Shown in pieces: positions 1 to 8,284 of a DNA stretch of 64,000 nucleotides. The DNA comes from Rhodopirellula sp. Its GTDB lineage: Bacteria; Planctomycetota; Planctomycetia; Pirellulales; Thermoguttaceae. The notes under the pieces are model-generated. The model saw only the letters and a list, made by a program, of their open reading frames with translations, had not been told where the DNA came from and did no database searches. A program made the position numbers and the translations under genes. The DNA is taken from the NCBI GenBank assembly GCA_012728855.1, contig JAAYEH010000455.1, forward strand, positions 1 to 64,000, given 5' to 3'. Each line of letters opens with the position of its first letter. The first letter of the stretch is position 1.

Positions 1-83
1 GTCGAGCAACGTTGGGAGGGGACGAAGAGTAGAACACGCGCGTGCGCATGGACGGCCGTTCAGTTTTCAGTGTTCAAGTCGGC

Positions 84-1898
84 CTAAACCGCGTGCGTGG
101 GCAACCGATCCAACTCTTCCACCAACTGCCCGAACTGCGAGAGTGCCGCGTCGACGGGTTCGGGTTTCTCCATATCGACGCCGGCGTCGCGAAGCAGGTC
201 GAGCGGGTCTTTCGAGCAGCCGCCTTGGAGAAATCCGAGATACTCGCTCAGTTCCTTCTTTCCGCCGGAAAGCACCCGATCGGACAAGGCGATGGCGGCC
301 GACATCCCGGTAGCGTACTTGTACACATAGAACGCCCGGTAGAAATGGGGAATCCGCAGACATTCCAGTGCGAGTTCGTCGTCAAGCGTGAATTGGGGAC
401 CGAAGTATTGCTCCAGCAGTCCGCGGTAGACGCTCTTGAAGCGGTCGCGGGTGAGCGGTTCGTTGCGCTGGGCCAGTTCGTGCGTGATCTTCTCGAATTC
501 GGCGAACATGGTCTGGCGAAAAATCGTGGCCCGCATGGCGTCGACCTGGCGGTTGACCAGGCAAGCCCGCTGGCGGTCGTCCTTGGCGCGGTCCATCAGA
601 TGCCGGCTGAGGAGCTGCTCGTTAAACGTACTGGCCACTTCGGCGACGAAGATCACGTAGTCGTAATACTGGTACGGACGGTTGCGGGCCGAATAGTAGC
701 TGTGCATCGAGTGGCCCGCCTCGTGGGCGAGCGTGAATACATGGTCGAGCACATCGGGCTGGTAGTTCATGAGGATGTAGGGATCGCCGTCGAAAGAGCC
801 GGCGCTGAAGGCGCCGCTCTGCTTGCCGCGATTCTCGTAGCGATCGCACCAGCAGCCTTTCAGTCCCTTCTCGAGCGCCTCGCAGTACTCGTCTCCCAGC
901 GGGCCTAATGCGGAAATCACCGCCTCGACGGCCTGGTTCCAGGTATGGCGGGTTTCCAGTTCACTGAGGATCGGCACGTAGGTATCGTAATGGTGGATAT
1001 CGGCGAGCTTCATCTTTCGGCGCCGGACGTCGTAATAGTGATGCAGGGCCGGCAAGTGGCGGTGGACCGAGTCGATGAGGTTGTCGTAGACGGAAACCGG
1101 CACCTGGTCGGGAAAGAGCGAAGCCTCCAAGGCACTCGTAAAGCCGCGGGCCTGGGCGTAGTAGATATCCTTCTGAATGGAACCGTTGAGCGTCGCCGCC
1201 AGGGTGTTTTCGTGCGCGGTGTAATGCTTGTAATACTGGTGGAAGGCCGCTTTGCGGACGCTCCGCCTCGGCGAGTGCAACAGCGCGCTGAAGGAGGAAT
1301 GGCTCAGTTCGATCTGCTCGCCTTTCTCGTTTTTGATCATGCCGAACCGCAGGTCGGCGTCGTTCAATTGCCGGAAAGCTTTGCCGGCCGCCTGGGCCAT
1401 CTCCGTTTGCATCGCCAGGAGCTTTTCCTCTTTCTCGCCGAGCGTGTGCGGACGGTAGCGGATCAGCCGCGTCAAGAGGAGCCGATAGGGGGCGAGCCGT
1501 TTGTCCGCGAGAAACTCGTTCATCCGCGGTTCGGGAATGGCCAGGATCTCGGGCCGGATGTAGCTGGCGGCTTGACCGGCGCGGCTGGCGGCGTTGGTGA
1601 AACGGGCCTGCATCCCCTGGTACGTGCTGTTGGCGGTGTCCTCCGCCGTTTTCAGAAAGGCGTAGCTGCCCAGGCGTTCGCCAGCGCGGTCCAACTCGAG
1701 GTCGAACTTGAGGCAGGCGGCCAGGGACGGCGCGTCGTCTCCGAGCTTGCCCTGGAACTTCGCGTAGCCTGAGATCCGCTTCTCCCACTTGCCGAACGCT
1801 TCCTCCCAGGCTTCGTCGCTTGGGAAAAGGCTGGAAAGATCCCAGCAGTCGGCCGGCTTAACCTTGCTGCGCGGAGGCAATTGCTTGACTTTGCTCAT
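84..1898 (-). CDS. pepF: Oligoendopeptidase F, M3 family zinc metallopeptidase
   Basis: This 604-residue protein is a cytoplasmic zinc endopeptidase that should cleave short oligopeptides. The M3 zinc motif is visible near residue 393 as LAHEAGHSMHSYY, an HExxH whose glutamate is catalytic. The third zinc ligand is expected in the following helix (FNEQLLSRHLM region). The N-terminal half is helical, as in PepF, and the length matches the roughly 600 residues usual for the family. The start MSKVKQLPPRSK is the only good one, and no strong Shine-Dalgarno precedes it. The EF-hand gene lies 58 bp upstream on the same strand. The family call is firm; the physiological substrate cannot be read from the sequence. 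Confidence 0.95.
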   Translation of the reverse strand: MSKVKQLPPRSKVKPADCWDLSSLFPSDEAWEEAFGKWEKRISGYAKFQGKLGDDAPSLAACLKFDLELDRAGERLGSYAFLKTAEDTANSTYQGMQARFTNAASRAGQAASYIRPEILAIPEPRMNEFLADKRLAPYRLLLTRLIRYRPHTLGEKEEKLLAMQTEMAQAAGKAFRQLNDADLRFGMIKNEKGEQIELSHSSFSALLHSPRRSVRKAAFHQYYKHYTAHENTLAATLNGSIQKDIYYAQARGFTSALEASLFPDQVPVSVYDNLIDSVHRHLPALHHYYDVRRRKMKLADIHHYDTYVPILSELETRHTWNQAVEAVISALGPLGDEYCEALEKGLKGCWCDRYENRGKQSGAFSAGSFDGDPYILMNYQPDVLDHVFTLAHEAGHSMHSYYSARNRPYQYYDYVIFVAEVASTFNEQLLSRHLMDRAKDDRQRACLVNRQVDAMRATIFRQTMFAEFEKITHELAQRNEPLTRDRFKSVYRGLLEQYFGPQFTLDDELALECLRIPHFYRAFYVYKYATGMSAAIALSDRVLSGGKKELSEYLGFLQGGCSKDPLDLLRDAGVDMEKPEPVDAALSQFGQLVEELDRLPTHAV

Positions 1899-1956
1899 CG
1901 ACGATGCTCTCGCTGAGGATGGAGGTTCGAGATACGGGGGATGATCGAAGGGCAGA

Positions 1957-2763
1957 CTATTGCTTCTCTTCGGTCGTTGGCCCAGGTGGGGCCTTGGCCG
2001 GCGCCGCGGTGCGACTCAAATACTCCGTCGCAGTCACCACGCCGTCGCCGTTGCGATCGAGGCGGGCGAATTCATCCAGTTCGGCGCGGCTCTTGCTCGC
2101 GGCAAACTCGGCGAGCGTCAGTTGGCCGTCACCGTCGCCGTCGCGGCTCAAGAATGACGCAGGCAGGGCCGAAGGAAGCCGCGATGAAGGGATGTGGAAC
2201 TTCGTGTCACGGCGCGGCGACTGCTGCGGTTGCTCGGGGGACGGATCGGCTACGGCTTCGCCGCCGGCGGGCAGATCCGGTTCGCGGTTGTCGGTGGGGA
2301 CGGCCTCGGAGGTCGACTCGATCATCTCCGGATTCAGCAACGGCGCCATCTCCATAAGGTCGCCGGGCTGAGGCGGCAAGAGCCGTATTTTCCGCTGGCG
2401 GCCATAGCCGGCGATGTGTCCGGTCAGTTCCTCGGCGGTGATCGCGCCGTCGCCATCGCGGTCGGCTTGAGCCGGCTCGCCACGCATCCGTCGCCATTCC
2501 GCTGCTTCCAACTGCCGGTTGCCGTTGGCGTCGTACTGTTTCAGAAGCCGCCGGGCATAACGGGCGATCTTGGCGGGAATGGTCGCCGGATCGGTGCTCG
2601 CTTGCTCGTCAGCGAGATTGAGCCGTTGATCCGACTGTGGCGCCTGCGGCGCGGGGCCCTGGTCGGCACAGGACGTGGACGCCGTCGCGAGAACGATAAG
2701 CGTCGGCGAAAAAACAACGGCTGCGCGGGCTGTCATCGATCGGGATTGGCTGCGAACCATCAT
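1957..2763 (-). CDS. Secreted EF-hand calcium-binding protein
   Basis: This is a 268-residue protein with an N-terminal signal-like segment (SMTARAAVVFSPTLIVLATAS, interrupted by Ser/Thr) followed by a Pro/Gln-rich linker. At least four EF-hand loops are visible: YDANGNRQLEAAEW, DRDGDGAITAEEL, DGDGDGQLTLAEF and DRNGDGVVTATEYL. They form two pairs separated by a low-complexity acidic and proline-rich stretch. A cysteine follows the hydrophobic segment (TSTSC), but it is not a canonical lipobox, so I call it secreted rather than a lipoprotein. EF-hand proteins of this kind are common in planctomycete envelopes. A role beyond calcium binding cannot be inferred. Two adjacent ATGs compete as the start. 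Confidence 0.88.
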   Translation of the reverse strand: MMVRSQSRSMTARAAVVFSPTLIVLATASTSCADQGPAPQAPQSDQRLNLADEQASTDPATIPAKIARYARRLLKQYDANGNRQLEAAEWRRMRGEPAQADRDGDGAITAEELTGHIAGYGRQRKIRLLPPQPGDLMEMAPLLNPEMIESTSEAVPTDNREPDLPAGGEAVADPSPEQPQQSPRRDTKFHIPSSRLPSALPASFLSRDGDGDGQLTLAEFAASKSRAELDEFARLDRNGDGVVTATEYLSRTAAPAKAPPGPTTEEKQ

Positions 2764-3047
2764 GGATCACCCTGTTTCGGTTTGAGATTCCTACGTGTCC
2801 TCCCGCACATGCAAGTATAACGCCCGCAATCAACGATGTACCCCGCCAGCGGGAAAGCTGTAGCCCGGACACTGTGTGGCCAGGCAAAGAGTCGGGCCGG
2901 TCGAAAACAGCGGGCCACGAATCGCACTGCCGACACTGCCTGAACTGCCCTTATTGCCAGAATATGGCTCTCTTGGCGGGGTCTCGAATTGCCCATCTTG
3001 TACAATCTCGTGAACCCGGCGCTATCGCCTATGCATCGTCAATTGTA

Positions 3048-3076
3048 TTGACCCCCGCTCCAGGTGCCGTTAGAAT
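3048..3076 (+). promoter_or_regulatory. Candidate sigma-70-type promoter of the secretion operon
   Basis: TTGACC and TAGAAT are separated by exactly 17 bp, about 210 bp upstream of gspE. The rest of the 522 bp gap between the divergent EF-hand gene and gspE (2764-3285) shows no convincing gene. Short open frames there lack coding character. Confidence 0.45.
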
Positions 3077-3285
3077 CAGAGGCGCGGACAGTCAAATGCG
3101 CGCGTCGAGTGGCGCATTGAACCTACCGACATCAGCCTACCATAAAACCTACCTGCCTGAAGATCCACGCTGGCCTGAAAGAACCAGGAACATTGCTGAC
3201 GCATCAAGGATGATTTTTTCACCGGCACGTCACGGTTGGCGGGCCGGCAGAAGCAGCCACGCCCCAGTTCGCTACTTGCCACGCC

Positions 3286-4980
3286 ATGCTTACTGCTCAG
3301 ACTCTCCTGTCCAAAGGCTCGCTTGATCCGCGCCAACTGCAGTTGGCGCGCGACGCTCAGGCTGCCCAAGGCCGATTGCATCAGGTCGCTTCGGAACTGA
3401 ACTTCGCCAGCGAGGAAGACGCGCTGCGGGCAGTCGCCGAATCGCTCGGCCTCGATTACGTCGACATCACCAGTGCCAAGGTCGATCTGTCGCTCTTGGA
3501 CGAGTTTCCGATCAGGCTGATCCATCGCTACGGCGTTTTTCCGCTGGGTCACGAGGACGGATCGCTGGTGCTGGCTACCGGCAACCCGTTTGATCTGGCG
3601 GCGATCGACGCAATCAGCGCGGCAACGGGAGCAAGTGTGCTGCCGGTCGTCGTACTGCCGGGCGAGTTGAACAAGCTGATCAAGACCCACTTGGGCGTCG
3701 GCGCGGAAACGATCGACGGCCTGATGGCCCAGCAGCAGGACCAGGACGGCATCGAGATCCTCGAAGACGTCGAGTGGGACGATTCGGAGGCGTCGGAGGC
3801 GGCGCAGGAGCCCTCGGTCGTTCGGCTGGTCAACGAGATCCTCACCGAGGCGATCGAGACGCGGGCGAGCGACATCCATCTGGAGTCGCAGGCCGCGGGG
3901 ATCAAGATCCGGTATCGCATCGACGGCGTGCTGCAGCGTCAGCCGACGCCGCCGGAAATCAACCGCTTCCAGAACGCCATCGTCAGTCGCCTGAAGATCA
4001 TGGCCAGGCTGAATATCGCCGAGAAGCGGGTGCCGCAGGACGGCCGCATCAAGCTCAAGGTGAGCGGACGCGAGGTGGATATCCGTGTGTCGATCATTCC
4101 GATGTTGCACGGCGAGGGCGTGGTGATGCGGATCCTCGACAAGGATCGCATGCAGTTTTCGCTCTTGGGCGTGGGGATGGATGAAGACACGCACGCCAAG
4201 TTCAGCCAACTGATCAAGCTGCCGCACGGAATCATTCTCGTCACCGGCCCTACCGGCTCCGGCAAGACGACGACGCTTTACAGTGCCCTGAACGACATCC
4301 GCGACGAAGAGACGAAGATCATTACCACCGAAGATCCGATCGAGTATCAGCTCGAGGGGATCAACCAGATCCAAGTCCACAACAAAGTCGGCCTCACCTT
4401 CGCGGCGAGCCTCCGCAGCATCCTCCGCCACGACCCCGATGTCGTGCTGGTCGGCGAGATCCGCGACTTGGAGACCGCCGAGAACGCCGTGCAGGCGTCG
4501 CTCACCGGGCACCTCGTATTCAGCACCCTGCACACCAACGACGCGGCCGGCGCGTTCATGCGGTTGATCGACATGGGCGTGGAGCCGTTCCTGGCGTGCA
4601 GCACCGTCGAGGGCATCATGGCGCAGCGGCTGGTGCGGACGCTCTGCAAGCAGTGCCGCCGGCGCTACACGCCGACGGCCGACGACGTCCCGCCCGACTT
4701 CCCCTTGGAGTCGTGCCTGAAGAGCCGCACGCCGGTGTACCAGGCGGCCGGCTGCCGGCATTGCCGAGGGACGGGCTACTCGGGGCGCGTGGGGATCTAC
4801 GAGCTTCTGGTCACCGACGACGAAGTCCGCCGGTTAGCGAGCGAACGGGCTCCGTCGAATCTCGTGAAGCAGGCCGCCATGAAAGCCGGAATGCGGACCT
4901 TGCGGCAGGACGGTTGGCGCAAGGTGCTCCGCGGACAAACCACCGTCGACGAAGTGCTTCGCGTCACCAAAGCCGATTGA
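3286..4980 (+). CDS. gspE: Type II secretion / type IV pilus assembly ATPase GspE/PilB
   Basis: This 564-residue hexameric cytoplasmic ATPase powers pseudopilus assembly. The N-terminal MshEN/T2SSE_N-like domain covers about residues 1-150. It is followed by the N2 domain (RASDIHLESQAAGIKIRYRI, the usual ASDIHxE start). The Walker A motif GPTGSGKTTTLY lies near residue 320, the Asp box follows (ITTEDPIEYQ), then Walker B (VLVGEIRDLETA) and the His box (STLHTNDA). A tetracysteine zinc module of two CxxC pairs (CKQC near residue 450 and CRHC near 485) is present, as in GspE and PilB. It is the first gene of the operon, and a palindromic repeat separates it from gspF. No clear ribosome-binding site precedes the ATG. 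Confidence 0.96.
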   Translation: MLTAQTLLSKGSLDPRQLQLARDAQAAQGRLHQVASELNFASEEDALRAVAESLGLDYVDITSAKVDLSLLDEFPIRLIHRYGVFPLGHEDGSLVLATGNPFDLAAIDAISAATGASVLPVVVLPGELNKLIKTHLGVGAETIDGLMAQQQDQDGIEILEDVEWDDSEASEAAQEPSVVRLVNEILTEAIETRASDIHLESQAAGIKIRYRIDGVLQRQPTPPEINRFQNAIVSRLKIMARLNIAEKRVPQDGRIKLKVSGREVDIRVSIIPMLHGEGVVMRILDKDRMQFSLLGVGMDEDTHAKFSQLIKLPHGIILVTGPTGSGKTTTLYSALNDIRDEETKIITTEDPIEYQLEGINQIQVHNKVGLTFAASLRSILRHDPDVVLVGEIRDLETAENAVQASLTGHLVFSTLHTNDAAGAFMRLIDMGVEPFLACSTVEGIMAQRLVRTLCKQCRRRYTPTADDVPPDFPLESCLKSRTPVYQAAGCRHCRGTGYSGRVGIYELLVTDDEVRRLASERAPSNLVKQAAMKAGMRTLRQDGWRKVLRGQTTVDEVLRVTKAD

Positions 4981-4992
4981 GATCGGCGAAAA

Positions 4993-5054
4993 GGGGTCGG
5001 GAGTCTTTTTTCCGTGCCGGCTGCGGCCGTCACGGAAAAAAGACTCCCGACCCC
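4993..5054. repeat. Palindromic repeat, family A, copy 1
   Basis: Perfect 24 bp arms (4993-5016 and 5031-5054, beginning GGGGTCGGGAGTC) enclose a 14 bp loop. The repeat fills most of the gspE-gspF gap. In RNA it would form a strong hairpin just before gspF, which lacks a visible Shine-Dalgarno. It could act as an attenuator, a processing site or a stability element. Confidence 0.9.
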
Positions 5055-5077
5055 CTTGCTCCCGCCCCCGTTTTTCC

Positions 5078-6295
5078 ATGCCTGAATTCGCTTATACCGC
5101 TCGCACTCTCAGCGGAGAAGATGTTGCCGGCGTCCTGACCGGCGGCAGCAAGCGGGAGATTCTTGCCGCGCTGGCGGAGAAGTCGCTCTATCCGCTGCAC
5201 GTCGAGAGTCGCGAAGCGGCCCGCCCCCGCTGGCAAGGCAGGAGGAAGAAGCGGATCAAAGCGCAGGTCGTGGCCATGAATCTGACGCAGTTGGCCGACC
5301 TGCTCGGCAACGGCGTGCCGTTACTGTCGTCGTTGGACATCCTCGCCCAGCAGGCCACCCATCCGTCGCTGCGAGAAATCCTCGTCGACGTCCGCGATCA
5401 GGTCTCCGAAGGGACGCCGCTGGAGGATGCGATGGCGAGATACCCGCAGGTGTTCGGCGAATTGACGGTGAGCATGGTCCGCGCCGGCTCCGAAGGCGCC
5501 TTTCTCGAAGACGCCTTGAAGCGAACCTCCGACTTCCTTGAACTCCAGGAGGAACTCAAGGGGCGGATGGTCAGCGCGATGGCTTATCCGGCGTTTCTGG
5601 CCGTGGCAGGCTTCTGCGTCACCGTTTTCTTGATCGTCTTCTTCGTGCCGAAGTTCGCCGAGTTGTTCAGCCGGCTGGAGGAACAGGGAGGCGGGCTGCC
5701 CATCGCCACCGTCGTGCTTCTGGGAATGAGCGACGGGCTGAGCCGCTACGGGTTGTTTTTGATCGGCGTGGCGGTCGCGGCCATCGCCTGGGGCCGCCGC
5801 TGGGCCGCCGCCGAAAAGAGCCGGATGCTCATCGATCGATGGAAGTTGAAGATCCCGGTCGCCGGGAAGATCTACCTCGGTTTCGCCGTCTCGCGGTTTT
5901 GCCGCGTGCTGGGGACGCTGTTGAAGAACGGCGTCTCTTTGTTGCGGGCGCTGGAAATCAGCAGTGACTCGGCCGGCAACCGCGTGTTGGCCGAGGCGAT
6001 CCGCGCCTCGGCGGAAAACATCTCTTCTGGCGAAACGCTTTCCCGCCCGTTGGCCGCCTGCGGCCTCATTCCGCGGCCGGTGATGGCCATGATCAGCGTG
6101 GCCGAGGAGTCGAACAATCTCGACGCCGTGCTGATCAATGTTGCCGACGGCATCGATCGCACCACCAGCCGACAGTTGGACATTATGGTCCGGCTCGCCG
6201 AGCCGGCGCTGCTGATGGTGATGGGCGGGGTCATCCTGTTTGTGCTGGTGGCGCTGTTGCTGCCGGTGTTTGAAATGAGTGCCAACATGAGTTGA
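5078..6295 (+). CDS. gspF: Type II secretion inner-membrane platform protein GspF/PilC
   Basis: This 405-residue platform protein should couple the GspE ATPase to pseudopilin assembly in the inner membrane. It opens with the family signature MPEFAYTARTLSGEDVAGV. Two helical T2SSF domains follow, each starting with the NLTQLADLLGNGVPLL type of motif (near residue 68 and again near 272 as FCRVLGTLLKNGVSLLRAL). Membrane segments lie near residues 168-190, 223-240 and 373-397, the usual three. It is 97 bp downstream of gspE and 70 bp upstream of gspG. Confidence 0.95.
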   Translation: MPEFAYTARTLSGEDVAGVLTGGSKREILAALAEKSLYPLHVESREAARPRWQGRRKKRIKAQVVAMNLTQLADLLGNGVPLLSSLDILAQQATHPSLREILVDVRDQVSEGTPLEDAMARYPQVFGELTVSMVRAGSEGAFLEDALKRTSDFLELQEELKGRMVSAMAYPAFLAVAGFCVTVFLIVFFVPKFAELFSRLEEQGGGLPIATVVLLGMSDGLSRYGLFLIGVAVAAIAWGRRWAAAEKSRMLIDRWKLKIPVAGKIYLGFAVSRFCRVLGTLLKNGVSLLRALEISSDSAGNRVLAEAIRASAENISSGETLSRPLAACGLIPRPVMAMISVAEESNNLDAVLINVADGIDRTTSRQLDIMVRLAEPALLMVMGGVILFVLVALLLPVFEMSANMS

Positions 6296-6365
6296 TGGGA
6301 GCCGACGGTTCCGCCGTGTGGCCGGATACGAACTCTCTTTTTTTCTTGCGAGGAGGAACTGGAAA

Positions 6366-6944
6366 ATGTTACGCCGAAACAGACGAAACGCTCGCCGTCG
6401 CGGCTTCACCCTGATGGAAATGCTGGTCGTGCTGGCGATCCTTGTCCTGCTGGTGGCGATGGTCGCTCCCAGGCTGCTGGGCACCCAGAAGAAAGCGAAC
6501 ATCAGCGCGGCCAAGACCCAGATCGGACTGCTTAAGGGCGCTCTGGAACGCTACGCCTTGGACATGAACGGCTTTCCGACCACCGAGCAGGGGCTCTCCG
6601 CGCTGGTCCAGGCGCCGACCGCGGACGGCATCAGCGGTGGTGTTGTCGATGGCGGCGACGCCGGGATGGGCATGGAGAGCGAAGGCACGACGGGTTCGTC
6701 GTCGAGTTGGGCGGGCCCTTATGTCAACTCCAACGAGTTGCCCAAGGATCCGTGGGGCCGCCAGTACCAGTACGAGTATCCGCCCACGCACGGCAGCGGC
6801 GAGTATCCCGACATCTGGTCGTACGGCCCCGACGGCGAGGACGCCACCGACGACGACATCGTGAGTTGGAATCAATCCCAGGAGGGCGGTGAGATGGGCG
6901 GTGGGGGCGAGGACATGCCCGCCCCGGTGGAAGACGCCCGGTAA
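6366..6944 (+). CDS. gspG: Major pseudopilin GspG
   Basis: This 192-residue protein is the main building block of the pseudopilus. It has a short basic leader (MLRRNRRNARRR) and the prepilin site G|FTLMEM, with the conserved Glu5 followed by a hydrophobic helix. The C-terminal domain carries the GspG calcium-loop signature YPDIWSYGPDGEDATDDDIVSW. I chose this ATG because GAGGAGGAA lies just upstream; an in-frame ATG at 6318 would add 16 non-conserved residues. A Gly/Ser/Met-rich insertion of about 30 residues precedes SSSWAGPYV, and the tail is Gly/Glu-rich. Both are longer than in proteobacterial GspG. Confidence 0.95.
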   Translation: MLRRNRRNARRRGFTLMEMLVVLAILVLLVAMVAPRLLGTQKKANISAAKTQIGLLKGALERYALDMNGFPTTEQGLSALVQAPTADGISGGVVDGGDAGMGMESEGTTGSSSSWAGPYVNSNELPKDPWGRQYQYEYPPTHGSGEYPDIWSYGPDGEDATDDDIVSWNQSQEGGEMGGGGEDMPAPVEDAR

Positions 6945-6980
6945 TTCTGTCCGCGCCTTGGCCGCGGAGGGAGCCAGTCG

Positions 6981-7607
6981 ATGTCGCGCACCCGCGGTTA
7001 CACCCTGCTGGAGCTATTGATCGTCGGAGCACTGATCGCGGTGCTGGTCGGCTTAGCCATGCCGGCCATGCGCCGCCCCTTGGCCAGGAGCCAGTTGCGC
7101 GGGGCGGCCTCCGAACTCCGCATTGCTTTGGCCAAGACCCGGCTCCGCGCGATTGAGTCCGGCGCGATTTGGACGCTTCGATATCAACCGGGTTCCGGCC
7201 GCTTCGCCATCGCGCCGCGACCGGCTCCGACCGCGGCGGAGGGTTTTGAAACCGCCGACGTCGGCGGCGAACTCGCCGAGGAGCCGGAAACGCAGCAACT
7301 GGACAACGATATCCTGTTTCATGATCCGGAAACAGCCCCGGTGGCGGCGCAGCCGAGTGTGGCCGCCTTCACCGGTGATCTCGCGACAACGACGGTGATT
7401 GAGACGGTTGCGCCGTCGGCGATTGCGGGGATGGAGCAATGGTCCGCCCCGGTGTTCTTCTACCCGACCGGGCGAACGTCCAGCGCGCGTTTCCGGCTGC
7501 TGGGCCGGTACGATGAGTTTGTCGACGTGACACTGCGCGGGCTCACCGGGTCGGTCAAGATCGGCAATCTGCAAGGCGCGAAGCCGGCTCAGGGGGTGTT
7601 GCCATGA
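6981..7607 (+). CDS. gspH: Minor pseudopilin, GspH-like
   Basis: This is a 208-residue prepilin-like protein with a six-residue leader MSRTRG followed by YTLLELLIVGALIAVLVGLAMP, a class III prepilin signal with Glu at +5. After the helix comes the GspH-type sequence LARSQLRGAASELRIALAKTRLRAIESG. A GGAGGG Shine-Dalgarno lies 9 nt before the ATG. Its stop overlaps the gspI start (ATGA), which suggests translational coupling. The C-terminal part includes a strongly acidic and Thr-rich segment. The assignment to H rather than another minor pseudopilin rests on position and on the helix-proximal motif. Confidence 0.88.
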   Translation: MSRTRGYTLLELLIVGALIAVLVGLAMPAMRRPLARSQLRGAASELRIALAKTRLRAIESGAIWTLRYQPGSGRFAIAPRPAPTAAEGFETADVGGELAEEPETQQLDNDILFHDPETAPVAAQPSVAAFTGDLATTTVIETVAPSAIAGMEQWSAPVFFYPTGRTSSARFRLLGRYDEFVDVTLRGLTGSVKIGNLQGAKPAQGVLP

Positions 7608-8284
7608 ACCGAGCGATTCGCCGGGGCGCGACGTGCAAGAGGGGCGACATGGGAAGGGGTCGGGAGTCTTTTTTTCGTGTCGGCCGGGCGATGCTTTCGT
7701 ATATGGACGGACGCTTTTCCGGCCGACACGAAAAAAAGACTCCCGACCCCCTCGGCCCCGCTACCACCCGTTCCATGCCGATACGAGACAGGATGCCAAT
7801 CTGCCCCGCGACGAACCCTCGCCGCCACGCCGGGCGACGCCTTCGGTCGCGCGGCGGTTTCTCGCTGCTGGAAGTGATCCTGGCCGCCACGGTGCTGCTG
7901 GGCTCGGCGATCGTGCTGTTCGAATTGGCGGCGATCGGCCGCGAGCACGTGAATTCGACCGAACAATTGGCCCTGGCCCAACGCCTCTGCGAAACGCGGA
8001 TCAACGAGATTCTCGCCGGCCAACAGCAGGCCAAAGCGGTCGAAAAGGAAGAATTGCTGGATTATCCCGGCTGGAATCTTGCCGTGGAGGTCGATCCGGT
8101 CAGTGGTCAGACCGGGTTGTCGGCTTTGCGGGTGACCGTATTCCGAGAGGCCGACGCGCAGCACCGCGCCAAGCGGTACACGCTTGTCCGTTGGGTCCGC
8201 GACGGACAGCAGCAGCCTTCCTCGCCGTCGGATTCGGCTTCGTCGTCTTCTCCCCCGCCGCCGGCCGAAGGGGTGGAGCCATGA
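7604..8284 (+). CDS. gspI: Minor pseudopilin, GspI-like, leader carries a palindromic repeat
   Basis: This reads as 226 residues from an ATG overlapping the gspH stop. The prepilin motif G|FSLLEVILAATVLLGSAIVLFELA begins only near residue 85, so the leader is about 84 residues instead of the usual 5-30. Palindromic repeat copy 2 (7656-7750) accounts for much of this and stays in frame. An alternative ATG at 7775, after the repeat, would give a 28-residue leader, and the sequence alone cannot exclude it. The mature part has the I-type features ERxxxxxLAQRLCETRINEILAG and YTLVRWVRDG. The stop overlaps the gspJ start. Confidence 0.87.
   Translation: MNRAIRRGATCKRGDMGRGRESFFRVGRAMLSYMDGRFSGRHEKKTPDPLGPATTRSMPIRDRMPICPATNPRRHAGRRLRSRGGFSLLEVILAATVLLGSAIVLFELAAIGREHVNSTEQLALAQRLCETRINEILAGQQQAKAVEKEELLDYPGWNLAVEVDPVSGQTGLSALRVTVFREADAQHRAKRYTLVRWVRDGQQQPSSPSDSASSSSPPPPAEGVEP
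7656..7750. repeat. Palindromic repeat, family A, copy 2, inside gspI leader
   Basis: Perfect 32 bp arms (7656-7687 and 7719-7750) enclose a 31 bp loop. The outer part is the shared GGGGTCGGGAGTC core. The inner part (TCGTGTCGGCCGG) differs from the other copies, yet both arms match each other. It lies within the gspI reading frame without a stop. Confidence 0.92.

Noticed and set aside
2874-3326. A 150-codon frame upstream of gspE
   Set aside because: No similarity or coding character; it overlaps the gspE start and the candidate promoter.
3076-4761. A 561-codon minus-strand frame opposite gspE
   Set aside because: gspE has all ATPase motifs on the plus strand; the minus frame has no domain.
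4993-5054. Family A palindrome as a simple rho-independent terminator
   Set aside because: It does have T/A runs inside the arms, but copies also lie inside reading frames (gspI, gspK), so termination cannot be their general role.
7633-8280. Upstream extension of the gspJ frame over gspI
   Set aside because: It overlaps gspI in another frame. The overlapping ATGA at 8281 is the natural coupled start.
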